Shown one piece after another: positions 1-7,823 of a stretch of DNA of 54,875 nucleotides; positions within the stretch are counted from its first letter, which is position 1, and each line of letters starts with the position of its first letter. The notes below the pieces were generated by a model. The model worked only from the letters and a program-made list of their open reading frames with translations, ran no database searches and was not told the DNA's origin. The DNA lies in assembly GCA_031178065.1 (NCBI GenBank), contig JAPSJS010000018.1, positions 1 to 54,875 of the forward strand. Reading direction: 5' to 3'. Position numbers and translations under genes: made by a program. This DNA comes from Altererythrobacter sp. (GTDB lineage: Bacteria > Pseudomonadota > Alphaproteobacteria > Sphingomonadales > Sphingomonadaceae).

Positions 1-95
1 GCCCCACAGCGTCGCCAGCTCCGCCAGAGTCGCGGCGTTCTCGATCCGGTCGAGGTAAGGCTTGGCCGGAGCGAGGCCGGCGGCATCGATCGCGG
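1..95 (-). other. inverted 5' fragment of the M13 peptidase gene
   Basis: Read on the minus strand from about 100 down to 1, this stretch encodes AAAIDAAGLAPAKPYLDRIE followed by NAATLAELATLWG. That is what is expected on the plus strand just before the GGFVTVDAKEPTRYS part of the downstream M13 peptidase. The plus-strand translation of the same bases does not look like an M13 protein. I infer that the segment is inverted relative to its gene, most simply by a fold-back chimera or misassembly at a contig end. A real inversion disrupting the gene is possible but less likely. Confidence 0.75.
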
Positions 96-102
96 CGGCT
101 TC

Positions 103-1728
103 GTGACGGTCGATGCCAAGGAACCGACGCGTTATTCGGTCTACGTCGCTTCCGGCGGCCTCGGCCTGCCCGACCGCGATTACTATCTCGACGAGACCGA
201 GAAGGGCCGCGAGATCCAGGCCAAGTACCGCGAATATCTGGCCTTCCTGTTCCAGCAGGCCGGCTACGCCGATCCCGCCGCGACCGCGCAGCAGGTCTAC
301 GCGCTCGAAGACGCGATCGCGCGCAACATCGCCTGGGATCGTGCCACGCGCCGCAACCGTGACCTGACTTACAACGCCGTGACTCCCGCCGAACTCGGCG
401 ATCTTGCGGGCGGCTTCCCACTGGCCGCGATGCTCGACGCGAGCGGTTTCGGCAAAACCGACCGCTTCGTCGTCTACGACCTGCCGCCGACCGAGCAGGA
501 AGCGACCGCACTCGGCCTGACCGACGATACCCTCGCCAAGATCGGCGGCGGCACGCCCGCGATGCTCGCGCTGCTGGCGAAAACGCCGGTCGAGGTGTTG
601 CAGGCGTGGACGGTCAAGGAATTCCTCGCCGGCAACGCGGCGGTTCTCCCGAGCGCGATCGACGAAGCGGACTTCGCCTTCTACGGCAAGACGCTCACCG
701 GCACGCCCGAGCAGCGCGCGCGCTGGAAGCGGGCGACCGCGGAAACAGAGGGCCTGCTCGGCGAACTCGTCGGCGCTTCCTATGTCGAGCGCTACTTCCC
801 GCCGGAGAACAAGGCGGCGATGGAAGATCTGGTCGCCAACCTGCGCAAGGCGCTGGCGATCAGCATCGAAGAGAACGACTGGATGAGTGCGGCGACCAAG
901 CAGGAAGCCGTCGCAAAGCTCGACAGCTTCGACCCCAAGATCGGCTACCGCGAGAACCTGGAGACTTATCCGGGCCTCGCGATCGGGGCCGGCACGCCGC
1001 TCGCCAACCGCATCGCCGCGGCCGAATGGCAGTGGAACGACATGCTCTCCAAGCTCGGCGGCCCGATCGACCGGACCGAGTGGGGCATGCTGCCGCAGAC
1101 GGTGAATGCCTACTACAACCCCACCAAGAACGAGATCGTGTTCCCCGCGGCGATCCTGCAACCGCCGTTCTACAACGTGTCGGCCGACCCGGCGATCAAC
1201 TACGGCGGCATCGGCGCGGTGATCGGGCACGAGATGGGTCACGGGTTCGACGACCAGGGCTCCAAGTCCGACGGCACGGGCATGCTGCGCAACTGGTGGA
1301 CCGAGGCGGACCGCGCCGCGTTCGACAAGCTCGGCAACGCGCTGGTCGAGCAGTACGGCGAGTTCTGCCCGCTTGACGGCGGGGAGACCTGCGTGAACGG
1401 ACGCCTGACGCTGGGCGAGAACATCGGCGACGTGGGCGGGCTCAGCCTCGCCTACCGTGCCTACAAGCTCTCGCTGAACGGCAAGGAAGCGCCGGTGATC
1501 GACGGCCTGACCGGCGACCAGCGCTTCTTCCTCGCCTGGGCGCAGGTCTGGCGCTCGCAGCAGCGCGAGGACGCGGCGCGTCAGCGCCTGCGGACCGACC
1601 CGCACAGCCCCGAGCAGTACCGCACCAACGGCGCGGTGCGGCAGATGGACGCGTGGTACGAAGCGTTCAACGTGACCGCCGACGATGCGCTCTACCTCCC
1701 GCCCGAGGAGCGCGTGCACATCTGGTAA
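103..1728 (+). CDS. M13 family metallopeptidase (neprilysin/PepO-like), 5' truncated
   Basis: This is a zinc endopeptidase of the neprilysin family, in this group usually a secreted or lipid-anchored protein that degrades oligopeptides. M13 similarity starts near position 91. The GTG at 103 is only the first start codon in an open frame and not the real start, because family members have another 100-150 residues including a signal peptide. Counting from 103, the zinc motif HEMGH is at residues 376-380, the third zinc ligand is the Glu of GENIGD near 439, and the substrate-binding NAYYNP lies upstream. The C-terminus ends in the family's usual Ile-Trp. The 5' part appears inverted in bases 1-95. 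A strong terminator follows 25 bp after the stop codon. Confidence 0.93.
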   Translation: MTVDAKEPTRYSVYVASGGLGLPDRDYYLDETEKGREIQAKYREYLAFLFQQAGYADPAATAQQVYALEDAIARNIAWDRATRRNRDLTYNAVTPAELGDLAGGFPLAAMLDASGFGKTDRFVVYDLPPTEQEATALGLTDDTLAKIGGGTPAMLALLAKTPVEVLQAWTVKEFLAGNAAVLPSAIDEADFAFYGKTLTGTPEQRARWKRATAETEGLLGELVGASYVERYFPPENKAAMEDLVANLRKALAISIEENDWMSAATKQEAVAKLDSFDPKIGYRENLETYPGLAIGAGTPLANRIAAAEWQWNDMLSKLGGPIDRTEWGMLPQTVNAYYNPTKNEIVFPAAILQPPFYNVSADPAINYGGIGAVIGHEMGHGFDDQGSKSDGTGMLRNWWTEADRAAFDKLGNALVEQYGEFCPLDGGETCVNGRLTLGENIGDVGGLSLAYRAYKLSLNGKEAPVIDGLTGDQRFFLAWAQVWRSQQREDAARQRLRTDPHSPEQYRTNGAVRQMDAWYEAFNVTADDALYLPPEERVHIW

Positions 1729-1752
1729 ACGCCATCGGCGCCACCAAGAATC

Positions 1753-1783
1753 GCCCCCGACCCACGCGGTCGGGGGCTTTTTT
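1753..1783 (+). terminator. rho-independent terminator after the M13 peptidase
   Basis: A perfect 9-bp stem (1753-1761 with 1769-1777) and a 7-base loop are followed by six T residues. It lies 25 bp after the peptidase stop and closes that transcript before uppP. Confidence 0.9.
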
Positions 1784-1842
1784 GTGCGCGGCGGCCGATT
1801 TGCGTTTGACACGCCGCGCGCCATCGCCATGACCCGGGCGTA

Positions 1843-2652
1843 ATGAGCCTTACTCTTACCGCGATCCTGCTCGGCATCCTTGAAGGACTGACCGAGTTCC
1901 TCCCCGTCTCCTCGACCGGCCACCTGATCCTCGCGCAGGCCTTCTTCGGCTACGATCCGGCGCAGTGGCGGCAGTTCAACATCGTCATCCAGCTCGGTGC
2001 GATCCTCGCGGTCGTGGTGACGTACTGGAAGACGTTCTGGAAGATGGGCATGGGCCTTCTCCGCCTCGAACCGGAAGCCCTGCGGTTCGTGCGCAACATC
2101 CTGCTCGGCTTCCTCCCCGCGGCGGTGATCGGACTGCTCGCGAAGGATGCGATCGACGTGATGCTTGGCACGCCGATGGTGGTAGCCGTGGCCCTGGTGA
2201 TCGGCGGCATCGCGATCCTCGCGCTCGAGAGGACGATCCCGGTGCGCGAGGACGTGGGCGTGGCCGGCCTGTCGTGGAAGACGGCGATCGCGGTCGGCTT
2301 CGCCCAGTGCCTGGCGATGATCCCGGGCACCAGCCGTTCGGCGGCGACCATCCTCGGCGCGCTGGCCATGGGCGTGGGGCGCAAGACGGCGGCCGAGTTC
2401 TCGTTCTTCCTAGCGGTTCCGACGATGCTGGGCGCGGCGACGGTCAAGATCCTCGACGAACCCGCGCTGCTGGCGGGCGAGGCGACCGTCGGCTGGGGGG
2501 AGATCGCGCTCGGATTCCTCGCCGCCTTCCTGGTCGCGCTGGTCGTGATCCGGGCGTTCGTCGCCTACGTCAGCCGGCACGGCTTCGCACCCTTCGCCTG
2601 GTACCGGATCGTGCTCGGCCTGGGTGCGATCGCCTGGCTCACCCTGGACTGA
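1843..2652 (+). CDS. uppP: undecaprenyl-diphosphatase UppP (BacA)
   Basis: This integral inner-membrane enzyme dephosphorylates undecaprenyl pyrophosphate, recycling the lipid carrier for peptidoglycan and other envelope polymers; overexpression gives bacitracin resistance. The 269 residues are the normal family length. Both hallmark motifs are present: LEGLTEFLPVSSTGH at residues 13-27, with the catalytic glutamates, and PGTSRS near residue 161, with the catalytic arginine. The hydrophobic profile fits seven or eight membrane helices. The ATG at 1843 starts exactly at the conserved N-terminus but has no clear ribosome binding site. A TTGACA at 1806-1811 could be a -35 element, which would give a very short or absent leader. 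The gene stands alone after the preceding terminator. Confidence 0.97.
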   Translation: MSLTLTAILLGILEGLTEFLPVSSTGHLILAQAFFGYDPAQWRQFNIVIQLGAILAVVVTYWKTFWKMGMGLLRLEPEALRFVRNILLGFLPAAVIGLLAKDAIDVMLGTPMVVAVALVIGGIAILALERTIPVREDVGVAGLSWKTAIAVGFAQCLAMIPGTSRSAATILGALAMGVGRKTAAEFSFFLAVPTMLGAATVKILDEPALLAGEATVGWGEIALGFLAAFLVALVVIRAFVAYVSRHGFAPFAWYRIVLGLGAIAWLTLD

Positions 2653-2771
2653 TCGGTCTCGGGGGATAGTTGCCCGGGTGCAACTATCCTGCTCGGCCGG
2701 TCGCAAGCACCGGAACGTTTCGCAGCCGCCCCGGATTGTATCGGGCAGGATGGTTCGCAAACGATAACATC

Positions 2772-3035
2772 ATGGGTTTGATCTTTTTTCTTGCGGGTGG
2801 CGCGCTTCTCGGCTGGCTCGCGGCGATTGTGCTGCGCATCGAGGACGGGCGCGGCATTATGGCCAACGTGGCCGCGGGCAGTCTCGGGGCCGTCATCGGC
2901 GGCGTCGTCGGCAATCGCGGGTCGATCCTGTCCGGCCTCAGCGCGATCTCGATACCCATTGCCGCCGTCGGCGCGCTGATCCTCCTCGGTGCCCTGGCCC
3001 TGTTTCGAAACCGGCTCGACGGGCACCGCAGGTAA
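2772..3035 (+). CDS. GlsB/YeaQ/YmgE-family small membrane protein
   Basis: An 87-residue protein that is almost entirely hydrophobic, with three predicted membrane segments and glycine-rich helices (GGALLGWLAAIV, AGSLGAVIGGVVGNRG). This matches the family once called transglycosylase-associated proteins, usually stress-induced and of unknown biochemical role. The frame is open from 2670, but the ATG at 2772 is the start that aligns with the family, which begins MGLI(F/I). The preceding sequence has no strong ribosome binding site. It may be cotranscribed with the lipoprotein gene 69 bp downstream. Confidence 0.85.
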   Translation: MGLIFFLAGGALLGWLAAIVLRIEDGRGIMANVAAGSLGAVIGGVVGNRGSILSGLSAISIPIAAVGALILLGALALFRNRLDGHRR

Positions 3036-3104
3036 ACGCTATTCACGCCGGGCTGACATATGTGTACAAGTCGGCCCACCCAACAGCAAAGGGGAAAGAC
3101 TGAG

Positions 3105-3395
3105 ATGAAGAGCATTTTCAAGAGCGCGATGGTTGCTTCGGTTGCCGTCATGGGCCTCAGCCTCGCGGCCTGCGACAGCGCGCAGGAGAACGCGGCCGAG
3201 GATGCCGGAGAGCAGAACGCCGAGATGGTGAACGAGCAGGCCGAAGCGATGGAAGACACCGGCCAGATTACCGACGCCGAAGCCGATGCGATGACCGACA
3301 CGGCCGAAGATCAGGCGGACGCGATGGAAGACCAGGCCGAAGCCGCTGCCGAGGGCGATGCCGCCACGGACGCCGCGACGCCGCCGGCCGAGTAA
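3105..3395 (+). CDS. small acidic lipoprotein, Ala/Glu/Asp-rich
   Basis: A 96-residue predicted lipoprotein. The signal peptide runs from MKSIFKSAMV to the lipobox LSLAAC, with Cys about residue 22. The mature part is nearly free of hydrophobic residues and is built from A, E, D, Q and M in a repeating pattern (EAMEDT, DAMTDT, DAMEDQ), probably disordered or a single amphipathic helix. The ATG at 3105 is preceded by GGGGAAAG at a good distance, so upstream in-frame codons from 3060 are not used. It resembles the lipoprotein at 29349 and the secreted protein at 34861 in composition. No function can be assigned. A terminator follows. Confidence 0.82.
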   Translation: MKSIFKSAMVASVAVMGLSLAACDSAQENAAEDAGEQNAEMVNEQAEAMEDTGQITDAEADAMTDTAEDQADAMEDQAEAAAEGDAATDAATPPAE

Positions 3396-3420
3396 GCTCT
3401 TCGCTTCTCGAATTCAGGAG

Positions 3421-3455
3421 AGCCGGTCCGGGTCAGCCCGGGCCGGCTTTTCTTT
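3421..3455 (+). terminator. rho-independent terminator
   Basis: A 12-bp GC-rich stem with one G-U pair (3421-3432 with 3437-3448) and a 4-base loop is followed by TTTCTTTT. It sits between the lipoprotein gene and the convergent phhA, so it may work in both directions. Confidence 0.85.
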
Positions 3456-3464
3456 TGCGGCCGG

Positions 3465-4403
3465 TCAGACCGGCGCTGCCCCGCTCCCGCGGCCGCCGCG
3501 CAGGAGGTATTCCTGGGTGCCGCGGTGGATCACGTTGTCGACGTCGATCACGGCCGAGTTGGCGTAAGTGAAGGCCGGCGGCAGGTTGCGGTAGAGGCGG
3601 TCGAAGTCGCGCTCCACTGTCTGGCGGTAGAGGTCCTCGAAGCTCTCGATCACGAAGTAGGTCGGCTGCAGGTCGCTGATGACATAGTCGGTGCGCATGA
3701 CCCGGTCGACGTTCAGCATGATCCGGTTGGGGCTCTTCGCTTCGGTCGCATAGACGACTTCGGTCGGGCCGGAGAGGATGCCGGCGCCGTAGGCCCGGAC
3801 CTCGCCCCGCTCGAGCATCAGGCCGAATTCCACCGTGTACCAGTAGAGCGCACCGAGCGCCTTCAGGCGGTTGTAGCGCATCGCCTTCCACCCGGCCTTG
3901 CCGTATTCCTGCATGTAGTCGGCATAGACCGGATCCGTCAGCATCGGGACGTGGCCGAAGACGTCGTGGAAGACGTCGGGTTCCTGGATGTAGTCGAACG
4001 TTTCGCGGGTGCGGATGAAGTTGCCCGCCGGGAAGCGGCGGTTGGCCAGATGCCAGAAGAACACGTGGTCCGGGATCAGCATCGGCACCGGGACGACGCT
4101 CCACCCGGTCAGCTTGCCGAGATCTTCCGACAGTCGGCCGAACTCGGGCACGCCGCCCTGGCCGAGGTCGAGCTTCTCCAGCCCTTCCATGAAAGCGCTC
4201 GCCGCGCGGCCGGGCAGGACGCCCATCTGCCGGGCGAAGAGATCGTTCCAGATCGCATCGTCCTCGGCAGTATAGTCGGTCTGCTTCGGCTCCAGCCAGT
4301 CGTCGCCGACGTGCGCCGGCTTCTGCAGCGGGGCGGTGAAGACGTCCGCCGGCATCTCGGGGAGAGCCGTGAAGTCGTGTTCCTGAGGTGCGATCGTTGC
4401 CAT
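3465..4403 (-). CDS. phhA: phenylalanine 4-monooxygenase
   Basis: This non-heme-iron, tetrahydropterin-dependent enzyme converts phenylalanine to tyrosine in the cytoplasm, the first step of aerobic phenylalanine degradation. The protein has 312 residues, close to the bacterial single-domain form without the regulatory ACT domain. The iron ligands are visible: His146 and His151 in FHDVFGH and Glu192 in WYTVEFGL. The pterin/substrate region PDHVFFWHLANRRFP is intact. The start at 4403 has a clear AGGAG eight bases upstream; the longer open frame to 4724 is not supported. No pterin-recycling or aromatic catabolism gene is adjacent. Confidence 0.96.
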   Translation of the reverse strand: MATIAPQEHDFTALPEMPADVFTAPLQKPAHVGDDWLEPKQTDYTAEDDAIWNDLFARQMGVLPGRAASAFMEGLEKLDLGQGGVPEFGRLSEDLGKLTGWSVVPVPMLIPDHVFFWHLANRRFPAGNFIRTRETFDYIQEPDVFHDVFGHVPMLTDPVYADYMQEYGKAGWKAMRYNRLKALGALYWYTVEFGLMLERGEVRAYGAGILSGPTEVVYATEAKSPNRIMLNVDRVMRTDYVISDLQPTYFVIESFEDLYRQTVERDFDRLYRNLPPAFTYANSAVIDVDNVIHRGTQEYLLRGGRGSGAAPV

Positions 4404-4462
4404 GGTTTCTCCTGTAACCAATAACACCGCCGCGGGTGGCTGACAAATGGCGCGCGGCGCCG

Positions 4463-4756
4463 TCAGTCGAAGATTTCCTCCAGCCAGCTCTTGCGCTTCT
4501 TGTACGGCTTGCCGTGATGGCCGTGGCCGTAGCCCGAATGCGCCTGGCCGCCGTGGCGCGCGTAGTTCGGCGCGGGGCGCTGGGGGGCGGCCTGGGGTGC
4601 GCTGCGCTCGACGATCTTGTCGAGTTCCCCGCGGTCGAGCCAGACGCCGCGGCACTGCGGGCAGTAGTCGATCTCGATCCCCTGCCGGTCGCTCATGGCA
4701 AGGGGGACGCGGCAGACGGGGCATTGCATGGCGGCGACTTCGGATTCGGTACGCAT
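4463..4756 (-). CDS. zf-TFIIB-like zinc-ribbon protein
   Basis: A 97-residue protein whose N-terminal half is a zinc ribbon: CPVC at 12-15 and CPQCRGVWLDRGELDKI from residue 32, the signature of the bacterial TFIIB-type zinc-finger family (DUF/zf-TFIIB). The C-terminal half is low in complexity and rich in Gly, His, Tyr and Lys (GYGHGHHGKPYKKRK), which could bind metal or nucleic acid. A GAGAGGA lies about 10 bases before the ATG at 4756; an internal ATG at 4729 is less well supported. The role of this family is unknown. It lies 59 bp upstream of phhA on the same strand, so cotranscription is possible. Confidence 0.85.
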   Translation of the reverse strand: MRTESEVAAMQCPVCRVPLAMSDRQGIEIDYCPQCRGVWLDRGELDKIVERSAPQAAPQRPAPNYARHGGQAHSGYGHGHHGKPYKKRKSWLEEIFD

Positions 4757-4790
4757 CGTGGGGATCGGTCCTCTCTCTAACCTGGTATCT

Positions 4791-5372
4791 CTAGCAAATG
4801 GGGGCGGCGGCGTCCCGATCAAGCGGCCCGCCGGGTGTTGACGCTCCGCCAAGTTTTACGCCGTGTAACCTTGTGGCTGAAGCGGAGGGGCGGCGCCCCA
4901 CCCGGTCCAGCCGCGCGAGATGCTGAAGCAGCGCATTCATGTCGCGTTTCCAATACCTTCCGGCATAGCGCCCGCGGCCCATGACGATCTGGATCAGCCC
5001 GTGCTCGGCCCGATAACCGGCATCGAGGCCTGTGGACTTCGCCGAGGCCAAGTTGACAGGGGAGTGTAACCTTCCGAGCGCCGCGTCCCAGGCAGCGGCG
5101 AAACCCGCCGCCCCCGGGCGCTTGCGCAGGCGGTAGGCGCTTTCCCGCCCCATGCCGACCGCCCGCGCGGCGGCGAGGACCGAGCGCGTTTCGGCGAGGT
5201 AGCCGATGAAGGCCGCCTGCCGTTCGGGTACCCAGCCGTCGCGGCGCGGGCCGACCGGCACGGGGTGGAAAGCGGGGATACGGCAACGGGTGCGCCGCGG
5301 TTCGGGGGCCGGCTCGCAGGCCGACTCGGGCGCCGGCTCGGGGGCTGGCTGAGGGGACGGATGGCGCTTCAT
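4791..5372 (-). CDS. HTH-containing hypothetical protein with Pro/Glu/Ala-rich N-terminus
   Basis: A 193-residue protein. Residues 1-30 are a low-complexity PAPEPAPE-type repeat. A segment follows that reads GWVPERQAAFIGYLAETRSV, then AARAVGMGRESAYRLRKR, a clear helix-turn-helix like those in terminase small subunits and related DNA-binding proteins, then FAAAWDAALGR. This architecture is common in Sphingomonadales as an uncharacterised protein. The C-terminal ~70 residues are basic. The start at 5372 lacks a good ribosome binding site, so its exact position is uncertain. An overlapping frame (4819-5433) codes for an Arg/Pro-rich product and is a shadow. It may bind DNA; the target is unknown. 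Confidence 0.65.
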   Translation of the reverse strand: MKRHPSPQPAPEPAPESACEPAPEPRRTRCRIPAFHPVPVGPRRDGWVPERQAAFIGYLAETRSVLAAARAVGMGRESAYRLRKRPGAAGFAAAWDAALGRLHSPVNLASAKSTGLDAGYRAEHGLIQIVMGRGRYAGRYWKRDMNALLQHLARLDRVGRRPSASATRLHGVKLGGASTPGGPLDRDAAAPIC

Positions 5373-5443
5373 CCGGCATGATGAACCACATTTGTTCCAT
5401 GTAGGAAAATGGTTTTTCAGGCCTCGTTTCCACCCCCGCCGGA

Positions 5444-6049
5444 TCAGTTGCAGTCGATGATCCCCGCGATCAGCCGCCGCTCGAGCGCATCTTCCGCGGT
5501 GAGATACCAGTTGTGCAGCCCCTTATCGAGCACCTCGTCGATCTCGATGTCGCTGCCCGCGATCAACCGCTTGAACCCCTCGACCTCCATCGCGCAGCCG
5601 AGTTCGAGCTGGCGGCACAGCGACTCGACCAGCGGCATGCTGCCGCGCATCGGGCCCGAGAGCTCGACCGTCTTCTGGAGCTGGCGGCAGTGGATCAGGA
5701 ACACGCCGTCGGACGTGACGAAGCGGTCCTCGCGCGGGAAGGCGCTCATGATCGTGACCCCGGCGGAATAGACGATCGTCTTGCCGATGAAAATAAGCCG
5801 CCGCCCTTTCAGCCGTTCGCGCGCGAGGCCGACTTCGAGCACCATGCGGCGCCCGACTTCGGCATCCCCGCCGAGCGTGCAGACTTCGACCGCGACCGGC
5901 CCCTGGCCGTCCTGGGCCTTGGCTACGCCGTCGAGAAAGGTGTCGAGCATGTCATCGTCGACGGTTCCGTGCAGCCGGATCGTCGGATTGTGGACCAGAT
6001 CGCGGGGCGGCAGGGCCGCGGTGTCAGGTTGCTGTTCGTAGTCGGCCAT
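5444..6049 (-). CDS. ClpP-like (S14 family) protein
   Basis: A 201-residue protein with the crotonase/ClpP fold of S14 peptidases. It carries the nucleophile Ser95 in IVYSAG and His120 in GVFLIHC, 25 residues apart as in ClpP. By eye the position of the third catalytic residue (Asp in the ClpP ERDRF region) falls on Asn180 in LHNWYLTAEDA, so activity is uncertain. It also lacks the ClpP processing propeptide, and clpX is not adjacent. It is probably a ClpP paralogue rather than the housekeeping enzyme. The start at 6049 is fixed by GGGGAG ten bases upstream. Start-site context and family length (about 200) agree. Confidence 0.82.
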   Translation of the reverse strand: MADYEQQPDTAALPPRDLVHNPTIRLHGTVDDDMLDTFLDGVAKAQDGQGPVAVEVCTLGGDAEVGRRMVLEVGLARERLKGRRLIFIGKTIVYSAGVTIMSAFPREDRFVTSDGVFLIHCRQLQKTVELSGPMRGSMPLVESLCRQLELGCAMEVEGFKRLIAGSDIEIDEVLDKGLHNWYLTAEDALERRLIAGIIDCN

Positions 6050-6133
6050 CGGCCGGATCTCCCCTGTTGGACAGAGAAGCGGCCGCCCCCGAAAGAGAAC
6101 GGCCGCCGCTCGCATTGCCGTGCGTCGGTGGCG

Positions 6134-6373
6134 TCAGCGGCGCTGGCTGTCGCCGCCGCCCTGCTGTTCGCGTTGACGGTCCTGCTGACCGCCGCCGCCC
6201 TGCTGTTCGCGTTGACGGTCCTGCTGACCGCCGCCGCCCTGCTGTTCGCGCTGGCGGTCCTGCTGGCCGCCACCGCCCTGCTGCTGGCCCTGCTGGCCGC
6301 CTTGCTGCTCGCGCTCACGGTCCTGCTGTTGGCGCTGGCCACCGCCACCGCCACCGGTGTTGTTGTTGTTCAC
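6134..6373 (-). CDS. Gln/Gly-rich repeat protein
   Basis: A 79-residue protein starting at a GTG that has AGGAGA seven bases upstream; the in-frame ATG at 6406 has no such site. After VNNNNTGGGGGG the protein consists of 13-residue units of the pattern GGGGQQDRQREQQ, about four copies, the last ones nearly identical in DNA. It has no hydrophobic segment and should be fully disordered and hydrophilic, resembling hydrophilin or general-stress proteins. It lies 84 bp upstream of the ClpP-like gene on the same strand. Function unknown. Confidence 0.7.
   Translation of the reverse strand: MNNNNTGGGGGGQRQQQDREREQQGGQQGQQQGGGGQQDRQREQQGGGGQQDRQREQQGGGGQQDRQREQQGGGDSQRR
6161..6277. repeat. tandem 39-bp repeat inside the Gln/Gly-rich gene
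   Basis: Copies of a 39-bp unit begin at 6161, 6200 and 6239. The first two are almost identical and the third is diverged, with a further degenerate remnant to about 6330. The unit is 13 codons, so copy-number change would keep the frame. Confidence 0.9.
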
Positions 6374-6544
6374 GACATCTCTCCTATTTCGAAAGGGTCC
6401 GTGCATTGCGGACCTACCTGCACAAGCGGCCTGCGCACGGGTGGTTCCGCCCCTTGCGCCGGGATGACGGGCCGATGCGCCAAGCTGCTGATTTTACTGA
6501 CAGAGTTAATCTATGTTGGAGCTTGGTTGGGGTCTGTGCGCCGG

Positions 6545-6769
6545 TCAGGCGTCGCTCTCGGGGTCGTCCCACCGCGGCAGCCGCTCGAACCGGAAGCGGT
6601 CGCGGATCGTGCGGTTGAAGTAGCCGCCCTTCGATCCCGACCGGGCGAGCGCCTGCGCGACCGCCTCCGGCATGTCGAAGTAGCGGTAGACCCGCCCGCC
6701 GACGAACTGCACGTCGAGCGCCCGCAGCGCGGGGCGATAGGCGAAGCGTGCGATCGCGGTCGACGGCAT
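6545..6769 (-). CDS. KTSC domain-containing protein
   Basis: A 74-residue protein consisting of one KTSC domain, a short fold named after the KTSC motif of lysyl-tRNA synthetase C-termini. The typical pattern is present: S(T)AIARFAYRPALRALDVQF, then GRVYRYFDMPEAV and SKGGYFNRTIRDRF. Stand-alone KTSC proteins are common in bacteria and phages and have no firm function. I prefer the start at 6769 (MPSTAIARF) because it begins just before the domain. The open frame reaches 6832, but that segment is not domain-like. No strong ribosome binding site is visible. Confidence 0.85.
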   Translation of the reverse strand: MPSTAIARFAYRPALRALDVQFVGGRVYRYFDMPEAVAQALARSGSKGGYFNRTIRDRFRFERLPRWDDPESDA

Positions 6770-6812
6770 GCCGGGACAACGCGTGGGGCGGGCGGAGGGG
6801 ACCGCGGGATTT

Positions 6813-7040
6813 TTGTTCGCGCAAAGGCGCAAAGGCGCGAAGAAGAAGCGCCCGCGGCGAAGCCGCGCCTCAAAACTGAACTGGGGCTCGTAGGGAGGGC
6901 CAGCGTGTCGGCATCGCGCACCATCTTGGTGCCTTAGTGCGAGACAAGATGTGCGCGCACTAAGCCACTAAGCCACTAAGAAGGTGAAGGGCGGCTTCGC
7001 CGCCGGGTGACTCCTCTTCGCGCCTTTGCGTGAAAACCCT
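6813..7040. repeat. pair of inverted REP-like repeats plus CCACTAAG triplets
   Basis: The motif CGCAAAGGCGCGAAG, followed at a short distance by GGCGAAGCCGC, occurs on the plus strand from about 6819 and again on the minus strand at about 7000-7033. This makes an imperfect inverted repeat of about 45 bp with a spacer near 160 bp. Between them, around 6957-6982, AGCCACTA is repeated in tandem. The stretch 6838-7061 has no gene. This looks like a mobile palindromic intergenic element. Confidence 0.7.
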
Positions 7041-7061
7041 CTGGGTGAGCGCGGCGGAGGG

Positions 7062-7748
7062 TTACTCGCCTTCGATCCCGCGCCGCATGACCTCGTGCCA
7101 GGCCGGGTTCGGCCCTTCGATCTGGCGCGCGATATCGGCCGCCATGAGCTGCGCCACCGGATCCTCCGCGAGAGCGGCAAGGCGCGCGCGCTCGGCTTCG
7201 AGCAGGGCCGTCCGCTCACCCTCGGGCGCCGCGGCGACCTCGGCGTAGAACCGGGTGAGCCGCAGCCACGGCGCATCCTCGACCAGCACGTCCTCCGCCC
7301 AGCGCGAGAACGGCCCGCCCGACGGCCGCCAACCCTCGCCATCTGGCGCACGCTCGAGGAAGAACAGCGCCGTGGTGCCGGCAGGGAACATATAGCGGAT
7401 GCAGGCGCCAATATAGCTGAGCGGGTGCGCCTGGTTCAGCTCGTAGGGATTGCTGAGAACGCCGAAGTCCGCCCTGTCCTTAGGCACGAGCCCGGAGCCC
7501 GCCAGCGACAGCGTGCCTTCCGGCATCTCCCCCTTGATCGCCTGCACCGGCTCGACCAGCAGCTTGGTGTCCCACGGGTCCGCCCCCTCCACTTCCCCAA
7601 CGACCCGCCCGAGCAGCACCAGTTCGGCCTCTCCGGCGAGTTCGAGGTTGGTGGGGACGCGGTAGTCAGCCGTGACGGAGCATGCGATGGCGGGAGTCGC
7701 GAGAGTAAGCATCAATGGAGCCAACAGAGCGACGCGCGAACCTAACAC
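7062..7748 (-). CDS. secreted hypothetical protein
   Basis: A 228-residue protein with an N-terminal signal peptide (LLAPLMLTLATPAIA, then mature CSVTADYRVP). The mature part has mixed beta-type sequence (ELVLLGRVVGEVEG, LLVEPVQAIKGEMPEGTLSL) followed by a helical C-terminus with LLEAERARLAALAEDPVAQL. The N-terminal half resembles small tissue-inhibitor/NTR-like secreted modules, where a Cys begins the mature protein and GRV and VKG strands follow; this is a weak impression. The start is a GTG at 7748 with GAGG close upstream. It lies 75 bp downstream of the 59-residue ORF and may share its transcript. Confidence 0.7.
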   Translation of the reverse strand: MLGSRVALLAPLMLTLATPAIACSVTADYRVPTNLELAGEAELVLLGRVVGEVEGADPWDTKLLVEPVQAIKGEMPEGTLSLAGSGLVPKDRADFGVLSNPYELNQAHPLSYIGACIRYMFPAGTTALFFLERAPDGEGWRPSGGPFSRWAEDVLVEDAPWLRLTRFYAEVAAAPEGERTALLEAERARLAALAEDPVAQLMAADIARQIEGPNPAWHEVMRRGIEGE

Positions 7749-7823
7749 GACACCTCGATTGGTTCGAGAACCATCAACACTTTCGTTCCGCCCTTGATCG
7801 GCAAATATAGGAAGGTCCCGGGT

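Noticed and set aside
1806-1840. Promoter giving a leaderless uppP transcript
   Set aside because: TTGACA is present, but no acceptable -10 element is found 16-18 bases downstream.
6161-6330. Possible CRISPR array (39-bp repeats)
   Set aside because: The copies are directly adjacent without unique spacers and translate in frame into a repeat protein.
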